DNA from: Gemmatimonadota bacterium
Lineage (GTDB): Bacteria; Gemmatimonadota; Gemmatimonadetes; Longimicrobiales; RSA9
Assembly (NCBI GenBank): GCA_019689775.1
Contig: JADGGV010000037.1
Span: forward strand, 1 to 16,383
Direction: 5' to 3'
DNA: 16,383 bases
Position 1 is the first letter of the stretch, and each line of letters starts with the position of its first letter. This document shows positions 6,189 through 13,857 of this stretch, in pieces. The position numbers and the translations under genes were made by a program. A model generated the notes under the pieces. It searched no databases. It saw nothing but the letters and a program-made list of their open reading frames with translations, and was not told the DNA's origin.

Positions 6189-6931
6189 GCGGCCGTCAGC
6201 GCCGCTTCCAGGAACGCGAGGGAGCGCAGCTCGCGCCCCTCGATCACGTGGTGCGCCAGGAAGCGGCGCAGGAGCTGCCAGTGGGCCGCCGTCCGCTCGA
6301 GCGGCACCCGCTCGCGCCGCCCGAGCCGCACGAGCGCCTCGCGCGCGTGGGGCGGTAGCGGCCGGCCGGGCGCGCTCGGCGCGCATTCCGGGCAGCGGAT
6401 CCCGCCGGCGGCGTGATCGAACGTCGTCGCCTCCTCCGGCTCGACCGCCCGGCCGCAGGCCAGACACGCGTCGAGCGCCGGCGCGAAGCCGAGGTGCCCG
6501 ATCAGGTGCCACGCCTCGGCCAGGACGGCGGACTCCAGCTCCGCGTCCGCCGCCCGGTCGAGCGCATCCAGCCCGCGCCGGAACGCGTCGAACAGCTCCG
6601 GGTGCGCCTCTTCGCTGGCCGTCCGCAGGACCAGCTCGCCCAGCAGCGAGGCGCCGCCGAAGCGCACCAGGTGGCGCCCGAGCCCCTGCCGGCTGCGCCG
6701 CAGCTCGAAGCCGCTCAGCGTCTGGAGATCGCGCCCTTCCTTTAGGTGGAGCGTGGCGACGCCGTCCGTGAACGGCTCGAGGATGCCGCCGTAGCGGCTG
6801 CGCGGCCGCAGCGCGCCCTTGGCGATCACCGAGCGGACGCCGTGCGTGCGGGTGAGGAGGCGCAGGATCTTGCTCGTCTCGCTGTACGCAAACGACTGCA
6901 GGATGACCGAGTCGAGCGAGATGAGGCCCAT
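6185..6931 (-). CDS. recO: DNA repair protein RecO
   Basis: RecO binds single-stranded DNA and, with RecR (and RecF), loads RecA on SSB-coated DNA during gap repair. The 248-residue protein starts with the N-terminal OB-fold region (SVILQSFAYSETSKILRLLT, 8-27; VIAKGALRPRSRYGG, 35-49). It ends with an all-helical domain. Four cysteines, Cys156/Cys159 (CLACG) and Cys180/Cys183 (CPEC), form the zinc site present in many RecO proteins. The ATG at 6931 lies three bases after the preceding stop (TGA CCC ATG), and the TGA end overlaps the selB start. No strong ribosome binding site is seen, so translation is probably coupled to the gene upstream. Function in this operon is likely housekeeping. Confidence 0.95.
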   Translation of the reverse strand: MGLISLDSVILQSFAYSETSKILRLLTRTHGVRSVIAKGALRPRSRYGGILEPFTDGVATLHLKEGRDLQTLSGFELRRSRQGLGRHLVRFGGASLLGELVLRTASEEAHPELFDAFRRGLDALDRAADAELESAVLAEAWHLIGHLGFAPALDACLACGRAVEPEEATTFDHAAGGIRCPECAPSAPGRPLPPHAREALVRLGRRERVPLERTAAHWQLLRRFLAHHVIEGRELRSLAFLEAALTAA

Positions 6932-6934
6932 GGG

Positions 6935-7663
6935 TCAGATTCCGGCGGCCCTCGCCGCCAGGGCGGCGCGCCGCCGCCGGTAGGACGCCGCCTCCTCCGC
7001 GGAGAGGGCGGCGAGCCGGTCCGCGTAGCGCTCGTCGAGCGCCGCGAGCTCCAGCACGAACCCGCGCCGGCGCCGCTCGGCCCGCTCCCCTCGCCAGCGC
7101 ACGCCGGCGACGCCGGCCGCCGCCAGCGCGGCCAGCGCCAGCAGGACCGCGAAGAACAGCCGGCCGGCTCGGCGGTCCTCCGCGCGTGCGGCCTCGGGCA
7201 CCTGCATCGGCGCCGGCGAGCCGGGCTGCGCCGGGAGCGCCTCGGCGCGGACGGGGTTCGCTCCGACCGTCAGACCGTACGACTGACCCTCGGGGTACGG
7301 CGCCTTGAACGTCGGCCCGACGTACAGATCGCCGTTGTAGCGGGTCGCGACGAAGTAGATCGCGTCGGGCTCGGTCTCGGCGGGGACCACGAGCCGGAAG
7401 CGGCCCCGCGCGTCGCTCGTGTCATGTGCGACCGGCGCGCCGCCCTGCCCGCTCACGCGGTGCAGCGTCAGCTCGAGCCCGCCGGCCGCCCGGCCGGCCG
7501 TGTCCACGACCGTCCCGGACAACGTCGATGCGGGCGCGGCAGCCGCGGGTGCGCCGCCGCCCGGCGCCTGCGCCCGCGCGGCGATCGGTGCGACCAGCAG
7601 CGCGAGCGCCAGCACGAGCGCGGTCCCGAGCCTCGGGCGCAGCGCGGTGTGCGGCGGGATCAT
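6935..7663 (-). CDS. Membrane-anchored protein with carboxypeptidase-regulatory-like domain
   Basis: This 242-residue protein is not recognised as a named family. A signal peptide (about 1-31, ending ARA) precedes an Ala/Pro linker. A beta-rich segment follows, STLSGTVVDTAGRAAGGLELTLHRV (46-70) to about 135, of the carboxypeptidase regulatory-like or transthyretin fold. A second Pro-rich linker leads to a single transmembrane helix (169-189). It is followed by an Arg-rich stop-transfer segment and a charged cytoplasmic helix (201-240) with LAALDERYADRLAAL and SYRRRRAALAARA. That tail resembles the membrane-proximal helix of CcmI-like and related anchored proteins. The predicted topology places the beta domain outside and the helix inside. 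The ATG at 7663 overlaps the upstream TGA (ATGA), and recO follows after three bases, so it is embedded in the operon. Role unknown; possibly envelope assembly or sensing. Confidence 0.7.
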   Translation of the reverse strand: MIPPHTALRPRLGTALVLALALLVAPIAARAQAPGGGAPAAAAPASTLSGTVVDTAGRAAGGLELTLHRVSGQGGAPVAHDTSDARGRFRLVVPAETEPDAIYFVATRYNGDLYVGPTFKAPYPEGQSYGLTVGANPVRAEALPAQPGSPAPMQVPEAARAEDRRAGRLFFAVLLALAALAAAGVAGVRWRGERAERRRRGFVLELAALDERYADRLAALSAEEAASYRRRRAALAARAAGI

Positions 7664-8199
7664 GGGCTGAAGCGGCCGAAGTCCTCGGGGTTCAGCCGGC
7701 GGAGGTGCTCCCGCAGCTCGTCGGCGCTCAGCCCCGCCGGGCGCTCGTCGGCCGGCCTGAACTCCTGCGCGTCGTCATCCGCCTCCGCGACCTCGATCGA
7801 GCTGTGCTCGAGCAGCTCCTCACTCGTGTAGATCGCGGCCGACAACCGCAGCCCGATCGCGATCGAGTCCGACGGCCGGGCGTCGATGCTGATCAGCTCC
7901 GCGCCGCGTTGGATGATCAGCTCGGCGTAGTACGTGTTGTCCACCACCTTCGTGATGACGACGCGCTGGAGCGAGCCGCCCAGCCCCAGGATCACGGAGG
8001 CGAACAGATCGTGCGTCAGCGGGCGGGAGAACTTCATCCCCGCCAGCTCCATGGCAATCGCGCTCGCCTCGCCCGGCCCGATCCAGATCGGCAGCACGCG
8101 CCCGCCGTCCTTCTCCTGGAGGATCACGACCGGGGTGTTCGATGTGCGGTCGAGCCCGAGGCTCTGCACCTTTACTTCGACCATCGACGGGCCAGCCAT
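7660..8199 (-). CDS. Bifunctional nuclease family protein (BFN/DUF151)
   Basis: This 179-residue protein carries the DUF151 domain of the bifunctional nuclease family. Plant members have been reported to cleave both RNA and DNA; bacterial roles are poorly defined. Family features are MVEVKVQSLGLDR (6-18), PVVILQEKDGGRVLPIWIGPGEA (23-45), SRPLTHDLF (58-66), ITKVVDNTYYAELII (82-96) and the core IDARPSDSIAIGLR (105-118). A C-terminal acidic stretch and a short helix, LSADELREHLRRLNPEDFGRF (157-177), resembling tails seen in related proteins, extend it. The ATG at 8199 follows AAGGGAG six bases upstream; a longer frame upstream runs through metK and is a shadow. It sits 44 bases after metK, and its TGA overlaps the next ATG. 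Confidence 0.9.
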   Translation of the reverse strand: MAGPSMVEVKVQSLGLDRTSNTPVVILQEKDGGRVLPIWIGPGEASAIAMELAGMKFSRPLTHDLFASVILGLGGSLQRVVITKVVDNTYYAELIIQRGAELISIDARPSDSIAIGLRLSAAIYTSEELLEHSSIEVAEADDDAQEFRPADERPAGLSADELREHLRRLNPEDFGRFSP

Positions 8200-8243
8200 C
8201 GGTTGCTCCCTTCGCCCGGACCGCCCCTGCGGCGCCCGGTTCC

Positions 8244-9419
8244 TCAGACCCCCGCGGCGACGCGGAGGTCCGCGGCGCGGTCGGTCTTCTCCCAGGTGAA
8301 GAACTCCACCTCGCGGGAGTCGACCCGCTCGATGTACGGCTCCCGGCCGAAGTGGCCGTTCACGGCCGTCGGCCGGTAGATCGGTCGGTCCAGGCCGAGG
8401 CTCGCGATGATCGCGCGCGGCCGGAAGTCGAACACCTCCCGCACCGCCGCCGCGATCACCTCCTCCGAGACGATCCCCGTCCCGAACGTCTCCGCCCGGA
8501 TCGAGACCGGTTCCGCCACGCCGATCGCGTACGCGAGCTGGATCTCGCAGCGCCGCGCCAGCCCCGCGGCGACGACGTTCTTCGCCGCCCAGCGTGCGGC
8601 GTACGCACCCGACCGGTCCACCTTCGAGGGGTCCTTCCCGCTGAACGCGCCACCGCCGTGCCGCGCGGCGCCGCCGTACGTATCGACGATGATCTTGCGG
8701 CCCGTCAGCCCCGTGTCGCCGTGTGGGCCGCCCACCACGAACCGGCCGGTCGGGTTCACGTAGATCGTGCAGTCGTCGGGATCGTAGAGCGCCGCCGGCA
8801 TCACCGGGTTGATGACACGCTCGAGGATCTCGGCGCGCAGCTCGGCGAGCGCGATGTCCGGCGCGTGCTGGGCGCTGACGACGACGGTCTGGACCCGCAC
8901 CGGGCGGTCGTCCTCGTACTCGAGCGTGACCTGCGCCTTGCCGTCCGGCCGCAGCCACGGCAGTTGCCCGCTCTTGCGCACGGCCGCCAGCCGCTGCGTC
9001 AGCCGATGCGCGAGCTGGATCGGCGCCGGCATCAGCTCGGGCGTCTCGTCCGTGGCGTAGCCGAACATCATCCCCTGGTCGCCCGCGCCGCCCGGCGCCA
9101 CGCCGATCGCGATGTCCGGCGACTGCCGATCGATCGTGGTCAGCACGGCGCACGTCTCGCCGTCGATGCCGTACGCGGAGTCGATATACCCGAGCGCGCG
9201 GATGGTTCCGCGCACCAGCCCCGGGATGTCGACGTAGGTCGTCGTCGTGATCTCCCCCGAGACCAGCGCGAGCCCCGTCGTCACCAGCACCTCGCAGGCG
9301 ACGCGGCCCTGCGGATCGTCGAGCAGGATCGCGTCGAGCACCGCGTCACTGATCTGATCGGCGATCTTATCGGGATGTCCTTCCGTGACCGACTCGGATG
9401 TGAACAGCGTGCGCCGCAA
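8244..9419 (-). CDS. metK: S-adenosylmethionine synthetase
   Basis: MetK makes S-adenosylmethionine from methionine and ATP, supplying the cell's methyl donor. The 391-residue protein is of full family length. GHPDK (14-18) is the ATP-binding start. GAGDQGMMFGYA (111-122) is the first family signature, and GGGAFSGKDPSKVDRS (255-270) is the P-loop-like second signature. The start codon is TTG at 9419: GAGGAG lies six bases upstream, and the protein starts exactly where MetK proteins begin (RRTLFTSESVTEGHPDK). The gene follows ptsI after 48 bases, the largest gap in the long operon. No SAM riboswitch is visible in that gap, so it is probably co-transcribed with the PTS genes or driven by a weak internal promoter that I cannot see. 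Confidence 0.97.
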   Translation of the reverse strand: MRRTLFTSESVTEGHPDKIADQISDAVLDAILLDDPQGRVACEVLVTTGLALVSGEITTTTYVDIPGLVRGTIRALGYIDSAYGIDGETCAVLTTIDRQSPDIAIGVAPGGAGDQGMMFGYATDETPELMPAPIQLAHRLTQRLAAVRKSGQLPWLRPDGKAQVTLEYEDDRPVRVQTVVVSAQHAPDIALAELRAEILERVINPVMPAALYDPDDCTIYVNPTGRFVVGGPHGDTGLTGRKIIVDTYGGAARHGGGAFSGKDPSKVDRSGAYAARWAAKNVVAAGLARRCEIQLAYAIGVAEPVSIRAETFGTGIVSEEVIAAAVREVFDFRPRAIIASLGLDRPIYRPTAVNGHFGREPYIERVDSREVEFFTWEKTDRAADLRVAAGV

Positions 9420-9467
9420 CGAATTCTCCTCTGCGCGCGTGTGGGACCGGCGGTGGAACGTAGCCCG

Positions 9468-11249
9468 TCACTGCTCCGGCGACAAGTTCCACCGCCCGCC
9501 GAAGATGGATAGATCGATCCAGCGGCCGAGGCCGGCGGTCAGCGCCTCCGTGACGGCATCCGGCGTGCCGAGCTCGAGCGCCTCCGCAACGGCCCGCCGC
9601 GCCTCGTGCAGCGGGACGCTGCGGATCACCTTCTTGATCTCCGGGAGCGAGGACGGCCCCACGCTGAGCGCCGTGATGCCGAGCCCCAGCAGCAGGAAGA
9701 CGCCCAGCGGGTTGGCCGCCGCCTCCCCGCAGACGCTCACCTCGATGCCGGCCTGCCGCCCCGCATCCGCCGTCATCTTGAGCAGCCGGATGACGCCCGG
9801 ATGGAACGGCGTGTAGAGCGGCGCGAGGCGGGCGTTGCCGCGGTCGACCGCGAGCGTGTACTGCACCAGGTCGTTCGTCCCGATCGAGAAGAAGTCGGCG
9901 TACTGCGCCAGCTCCGGCGCGATCAGCGCCGCCGCCGGCGTCTCCACCATGATCCCGACCTTGTACCCCGGATTGAACGGGATCCCCTCCTCCTCCAGCC
10001 GGTGCGCCTCCTCCTCGAGCAGCTCGCGCGTGAGCTGCAGTTCCCTCACCTCGTTCACCAGCGGCAGCATGATGCGCACGTCGCCGTGCGCCGTCGCGCG
10101 CAGCAGCGCCCGGAGTTGCGGGCGGAACAGGTCCGGCTGGTCGAGGCAGACCCGGATCGCGCGCCAGCCCAGGAACGGGTTCTCCTCCGGCGGCATGTGC
10201 AGGAACAGCGGGAACTTGTCGCCGCCAAGGTCGTAGGTGCGGATGAACACCGCCTGGTGCGGGAACGCTTCCGCCACGTGCCGGTACGCGCGGTACTGCT
10301 CCTCCTCGTCCGGCGCCGCGCTCCGCCCCACGACCAGAAACTCCGTGCGGAACAGCCCCACGCCCTGCGCGCCGTGCACCCGCGCCGTCTCGGCCTCCCC
10401 GGGCATGTCGATGTTCGCCCGTAGCTGGACCGGCTGCCGGTCCGGCGTGACCGCCTCGAGGTGCGCCAGGAGCAGCAGCTCCTGCTCCCATTCCCGGATC
10501 TTGATGTCCCGCTCCCGGTAGACCTCCTTGTCCCGCTCCGTCGGTTCCACGATGACCCGGCCCGCGCGCCCGTCCAGGATCAGCTCCTGACCGTTCTGCA
10601 CCCGGTCCGACAGGTCCGTCAGGCTGACGACCGCGGGCAGGTTCAGCGAGCGTGCCAGGATCGCCGAATGCGACGTCCGCGTCCCCGCGTCCGTCGCCAC
10701 CCCGAGGATCCGCGACCGGTCGAGCTGCACCGTGATCGTCGGCGTCAGGTCCTTCGCGACCAGAATCACCCGCTGGTCCGCGTCCGAGAGCGTGAAATCC
10801 GGGTCCGGCAACCCGGTCAGCCGGTTGATCACCCGCAGCTCGATGTCGAGCAGGTCGTTCAACCGGTCCATGATCATCGGGTGGCCGCTGCGGCTCCACT
10901 CCGACTGGTACTCGAGCATCCGCAGCTCGAACGCGCGCGCCGCCGACAGGTGGTTCTGCTCGATGTAGGCCACCGTGCCGTCCACCAGGTCGGGGTCGTT
11001 CAGCATCAGGATCTGCGGCTCGAAGATCTGCGCCTCGACCGGCCCCAGCCGCTCCGCCGTCTGGAGTTGGATCTCGCGGATCCGGTCCTGCGCCCACTTC
11101 CGCGCCTCGTGGAAGCGCGCCACCTCCTTCGGGACCGATTTCGGCGGCACCGTGACGTGCGGCACCCGCGGCACCGCCCAGCGGAGCACGTACGCCGGTC
11201 CCACCACGATCCCCGGCGAGGCGGGGATCCCATCGCGGATCAGAGGCAC
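9468..11249 (-). CDS. ptsI: PTS enzyme I (phosphoenolpyruvate-protein phosphotransferase)
   Basis: Enzyme I moves phosphate from phosphoenolpyruvate to HPr, the entry step of the phosphotransferase system. The 593-residue length is close to the usual 570-590. GIPASPGIVVGPAYVL (7-22) opens the protein, and a helical HPr-binding part follows. The phosphorylated residue is His194 in GTRTSHSAILAR (189-200). The PEP-binding barrel shows GVGLFRTEFLVVGR, IRTYDLGGDKF, ENPFLGWRAIR, GIMVETPAA and FSIGTNDLVQYTLAVDRGN, then Cys507 in SVCGEAAANP. The start is the GTG at 11249, which follows GGGGAGGAG at the end of ptsH by about ten bases. The frame runs upstream inside ptsH, but those residues do not match the family. 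It is co-operonic with ptsH, whose stop is seven bases away. All key residues are present, so it should be active. Confidence 0.97.
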   Translation of the reverse strand: MPLIRDGIPASPGIVVGPAYVLRWAVPRVPHVTVPPKSVPKEVARFHEARKWAQDRIREIQLQTAERLGPVEAQIFEPQILMLNDPDLVDGTVAYIEQNHLSAARAFELRMLEYQSEWSRSGHPMIMDRLNDLLDIELRVINRLTGLPDPDFTLSDADQRVILVAKDLTPTITVQLDRSRILGVATDAGTRTSHSAILARSLNLPAVVSLTDLSDRVQNGQELILDGRAGRVIVEPTERDKEVYRERDIKIREWEQELLLLAHLEAVTPDRQPVQLRANIDMPGEAETARVHGAQGVGLFRTEFLVVGRSAAPDEEEQYRAYRHVAEAFPHQAVFIRTYDLGGDKFPLFLHMPPEENPFLGWRAIRVCLDQPDLFRPQLRALLRATAHGDVRIMLPLVNEVRELQLTRELLEEEAHRLEEEGIPFNPGYKVGIMVETPAAALIAPELAQYADFFSIGTNDLVQYTLAVDRGNARLAPLYTPFHPGVIRLLKMTADAGRQAGIEVSVCGEAAANPLGVFLLLGLGITALSVGPSSLPEIKKVIRSVPLHEARRAVAEALELGTPDAVTEALTAGLGRWIDLSIFGGRWNLSPEQ

Positions 11250-11256
11250 CGGTCGC

Positions 11257-11538
11257 TCACTCCTCCCCGAATCCCCGCTCCACCAGCGCGGATAGCTCCT
11301 CCAGCGCCCTGGGCGCATCCTCGCCCGCGGCCCGGACCGTGATCTCGCTGCCGCACTCGGCCGCCAGCATCATGACCCCCATGATGCTCTTGCCGTTCAC
11401 CTCGAGGTCGCCTTTGCGGATCCACACGTCCGCGCGGAACCGGTTCGCCAGCTTAACGAACTCCGCCGCCGGCCGGGCATGCAGGCCGTACTTGTTGCGA
11501 ATGGCGAGGGTGCGTTCGACTTCAGCGGATCCGGGCAT
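11257..11538 (-). CDS. ptsH: Phosphocarrier protein HPr with both phosphorylation sites
   Basis: HPr relays phosphate from enzyme I to EIIA domains. This 93-residue protein has the catalytic His20 in NKYGLHARPAAEF (15-27). It also has the regulatory Ser51 in NGKSIMGVMMLAA (48-60), the site that HPr kinase/phosphorylase modifies. A matching hprK lies upstream in the same operon, so Ser51 is probably used. The ATG at 11538 abuts the EIID TAA directly (TAAATG) and has no clear ribosome binding site, which suggests translational coupling. ptsI follows. The N terminus is a few residues longer than classic HPr. Because only one HPr is visible in the window, it could serve both the mannose-class permease and the PtsN-like EIIA at 2602; that is inference. 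Confidence 0.96.
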   Translation of the reverse strand: MPGSAEVERTLAIRNKYGLHARPAAEFVKLANRFRADVWIRKGDLEVNGKSIMGVMMLAAECGSEITVRAAGEDAPRALEELSALVERGFGEE

Positions 11539-12288
11539 TTATCGCACGATCTGGAGGAAGAGGCCGACGAGGGCGAATCCCACGAGGCCGATCACGATCG
11601 GCCGCCGAACCACGGCGCCGTAGCGGGCGCCGAGGAACGCGACCAGCGCCGCGGCGAGCGCCCAGGGCAGCTCCAACCGGAGCCCGACCAGGCGGCCGCT
11701 CGCCACCAGCGGCAGTACGACGCCGGCGAGGAACGCGCCGGCCACCGTCAAGAGGCGCTGGAGCCGCGGCACGGCCGACTGCCGCAACTGCTCCGCGACT
11801 CCCTTGCCCCGCTCCAACCCGAGGCGGTACGACCACACCCGCAGCAGCAGGTGTCCCGTGTTGTACGCGAGCAGGAACCCCACGACCCCGGCCCACCACG
11901 GCACGCCGACCAGGAGCAGCGCCAGCGTGAACAGCAGGCAGACCGGCCGCCAGCCGGCCCACACCAGTCGGTCGCCGAGCGTCCCCAGCGAACCGCGGAT
12001 CGCCGACTTGAAGCGCTCGACGACGGCGGCATCCTCGCCGTCCGCCTCCAGCCGCGCGATCGCGCCGATCGCCATCGGCGAGAGGTAGGGATGGCTGTTG
12101 AAGACGCCGGCGTGCCGGCGGACGGCCTCGTCCAGGCGCTCGCCGCGCCGGCCGTAGACGGCGCGCAGCGCCGGGAGCAGCGAGAACGCCAGCCCGGCGC
12201 CGACCAGCGTGCGGTAGTTCCACGAGCCCTGGACCGCGAACGACCGCAGGAACATCCCCGCCCGGACCCCACGCCCGAGCGGCGTCAC
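11539..12288 (-). CDS. PTS mannose/fructose/sorbose family EIID
   Basis: EIID is the second membrane subunit of mannose-class PTS permeases and works with EIIC to move sugar across the inner membrane. This 249-residue protein begins LRSFAVQGSWNYRTLVGAGLAFSLLPAL (about 13-40), matching the conserved EIID opening. A short FNSHPYLSPMAIGAIARLE motif follows, then GSLGTLGDRLVWAGWRP, and hydrophobic segments in the last 120 residues. The start is the GTG at 12288, which overlaps the EIIC TGA (GTGA). A long frame upstream of it is a shadow of EIIC and EIIB. It is slightly shorter than typical EIID (270-285). The sugar cannot be told from sequence. The presence of both EIIC and EIID distinguishes it from regulatory systems that keep only EIIA of this class. 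Confidence 0.92.
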   Translation of the reverse strand: MTPLGRGVRAGMFLRSFAVQGSWNYRTLVGAGLAFSLLPALRAVYGRRGERLDEAVRRHAGVFNSHPYLSPMAIGAIARLEADGEDAAVVERFKSAIRGSLGTLGDRLVWAGWRPVCLLFTLALLLVGVPWWAGVVGFLLAYNTGHLLLRVWSYRLGLERGKGVAEQLRQSAVPRLQRLLTVAGAFLAGVVLPLVASGRLVGLRLELPWALAAALVAFLGARYGAVVRRPIVIGLVGFALVGLFLQIVR

Positions 12289-12959
12289 GCGAGCAGCAGG
12301 ATCAACAGCCCGCATACGATCCCGACCACGAAGGCCGCCTTGCGCTCGCTCCAGCCGCCGAACAGCGGGAGCGTGGCGCCGACCATCCCGCTGCCGCCGA
12401 CGACGATCATCCCCAGCGCCGCCACCGACCCGAGCGCCCAGTACGGCGCGAGCGTGCGCAACAGCACCGAGCCGACGAGGGCGCCGACGAGCGCGACCAG
12501 CGCGCCGCGCGCGAAGTCGAGCGACATCGCGCCGAGGTGGCGCCGCTCGAGGGAGCGCGCCGTCAGCGCCCCGAGCGTGCGGTCCCCTGCGACCAGCCGC
12601 TCGTTCTGCCGCCGACTCAGGATCACCGCCTGCCCCGCCACGGTCTCCCAGACGAGCCCGAACGCCACGGCCAGGAGCAGCATCGGCGCCGGCGCGGCGG
12701 CCCCGGCCGCGTCCACGTGCGCCGCCGCGGCCGCGACCGCGCCGGTCCCGACCTCGGGGTAGCGCGCCGCGCCGACGGGAAGGATCACCAGCGCGAAGAC
12801 CTCCAGCGCGAGCCCGACCGCGAGCCCCGCCAGCGGCCGGCCGAGCGCGACCCCGGTCAGCGTGCCGGCGATCAGCGGCCGCGACAGCATCAACTGGCCG
12901 AACCCGGTAGCGTCGAGCCCCACGATCCCGCCGAGCAGCGCGACGGCGAGCCAGTTCAT
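12285..12959 (-). CDS. PTS mannose/fructose/sorbose family EIIC
   Basis: EIIC is the polytopic subunit that binds sugar in mannose-class PTS permeases. The 224-residue protein is very hydrophobic, with about six membrane segments. Typical motifs are FGQLMLSRPLIAGTLTGVALG (20-40), GLALEVFALVILPVGAARYPE (49-69) and VAFGLVWETVAGQ (98-110). It is shorter than many EIIC proteins (about 260). The ATG at 12959 follows the EIIB stop by three bases (TGA CCC ATG), and the TGA end overlaps the EIID GTG. Transport, rather than only regulation, is suggested because all four domains A-B-C-D are encoded in a row. Substrate unknown. Confidence 0.9.
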   Translation of the reverse strand: MNWLAVALLGGIVGLDATGFGQLMLSRPLIAGTLTGVALGRPLAGLAVGLALEVFALVILPVGAARYPEVGTGAVAAAAAHVDAAGAAAPAPMLLLAVAFGLVWETVAGQAVILSRRQNERLVAGDRTLGALTARSLERRHLGAMSLDFARGALVALVGALVGSVLLRTLAPYWALGSVAALGMIVVGGSGMVGATLPLFGGWSERKAAFVVGIVCGLLILLLA

Positions 12960-12962
12960 GGG

Positions 12963-13448
12963 TCAGTGCCGGCCGAGGAGCTGGCCGAGGTCGACGCGGC
13001 GGGATCCCGGCAGGTCGCGGGCGGTGACGACCGCGCCCTCGTCCGCGAGGCGGCGCATCTCCGTCCGCTCCTCGTCGCTGAGGTAGACGTACGGAAGAAT
13101 GGCGTGCCGGCCCGGTGCGTAGTGCAGCCCGCCGATGTTGACCTCGTGCCCTCGCAGCAGCGCGTGCTCGGCGAGCCGGCGCATCGTGCGCACGTCGCGG
13201 GTCAGCACGATCACGCGCGCGGGATCGGCAAGCCACCCGGGCAAGGCGCGGCGGGCCTCCTCGACGGTGGCGAACTGCGCTTCCAGTTGGGCCGGCAGCC
13301 CGACGGTATAGAGCTCCTGCTCCCAGGTCGAGCCGGCCAGCTCGTCGTCGACGACGACGATCCGGTCCGGATGCAGGCTGCTCCCCCAGCCGACCACGAC
13401 CTGGCCGTGGATGAGCCGCTCGTCAACCCGAAGCAGCACGATGGCCAT
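12963..13448 (-). CDS. PTS mannose/fructose/sorbose family EIIB
   Basis: EIIB takes phosphate from EIIA on a histidine and passes it to the sugar being imported. The 161-residue length fits the sorbose-type EIIB domain. The active site is His14 in LLRVDERLIHGQVVVGW (5-21). VVVDDELAG (31-39) and VNIGGLHYAPGRHAILPYVYLS (103-124) are further family motifs. The start ATG at 13448 has AAGGAG just upstream and lies 26 bases inside the end of the EIIA gene, so the two are coupled. In many species EIIA and EIIB are fused; here they are separate, overlapping genes. It should phosphorylate sugar together with EIIC/EIID encoded immediately downstream. Confidence 0.94.
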   Translation of the reverse strand: MAIVLLRVDERLIHGQVVVGWGSSLHPDRIVVVDDELAGSTWEQELYTVGLPAQLEAQFATVEEARRALPGWLADPARVIVLTRDVRTMRRLAEHALLRGHEVNIGGLHYAPGRHAILPYVYLSDEERTEMRRLADEGAVVTARDLPGSRRVDLGQLLGRH

Positions 13449-13857
13449 CGCTCTCCTTGCGCTCGAGCTGCGCCGGCGCGCAGCAGACCGCGGCGCGCCC
13501 CTTCTCCACCAGCCGCGGCACCAGCTCGCCGAGCGGCTCGCCGCGGTGCATGATGAACTCGAGGAGCACCGTCAGGTTGACGCCCGACACCACCGCGACG
13601 TCCGCGGCCGACTGGCACAGCCGTCGCGCCGCGAAGCCGCAACTGCCGCCCGGCAGGTCGGTGAAGATGATCGCCGGCCCCTCCGAGGTCAGCGCGCGCA
13701 GCCGCTCGGCGACGAGGTCCGGCGAGAGCCCCGTGTTGCTCAGCGGCAGCAGCGCCTCCTCGCCCGCCCCGGTGATCCGCCGCACGGCGTCCGCGTACGC
13801 CTCGGCCAGCGAGCCGTGCCCGAGGATGATCCCCCGGACCGGCACGGCCTCACTCAT
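13423..13857 (-). CDS. PTS mannose-class EIIA
   Basis: This EIIA domain accepts phosphate from HPr and hands it to EIIB. The 144-residue protein has the mannose-type active site, His14 in GIILGHGSLAEA (9-20). Other family motifs are IIFTDLPGGSCGFAARR (63-79) and VVSGVNLTVLLEFI (88-101). The ATG at 13857 lies inside the end of hprK (8-base overlap) and has GAGGAGG three to five bases upstream, supplied by hprK coding sequence. The C terminus overlaps EIIB by 26 bases. Pairing of hprK with a mannose-class EIIA also occurs in alphaproteobacteria, where the EIIA is regulatory. Here a complete permease follows, so transport is the simpler reading. Confidence 0.94.
   Translation of the reverse strand: MSEAVPVRGIILGHGSLAEAYADAVRRITGAGEEALLPLSNTGLSPDLVAERLRALTSEGPAIIFTDLPGGSCGFAARRLCQSAADVAVVSGVNLTVLLEFIMHRGEPLGELVPRLVEKGRAAVCCAPAQLERKESDGHRAASG

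Noticed and set aside
4290..6416. A 708-codon open frame on the plus strand opposite selB and recO
   Set aside because: It is rich in Arg, Ala, Asp and Glu with no domain motif, and it mirrors the codon pattern of selB. High GC content makes stop codons rare in antisense frames.
9420..9467. SAM riboswitch ahead of metK
   Set aside because: The gap is only 48 bases and has none of the conserved SAM-I or SAM-II elements.
9420..11097. 576-codon minus-strand frame covering ptsI
   Set aside because: Its composition is Gly/Pro/Ala/Arg-rich without motifs, whereas the overlapping ptsI frame carries all enzyme I signatures.
11539..13236. 565-codon minus-strand frame as one fused PTS protein
   Set aside because: Only the part from 12288 down is EIID. 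The upstream part is an out-of-frame reading of EIIC and EIIB and shows no family motif.
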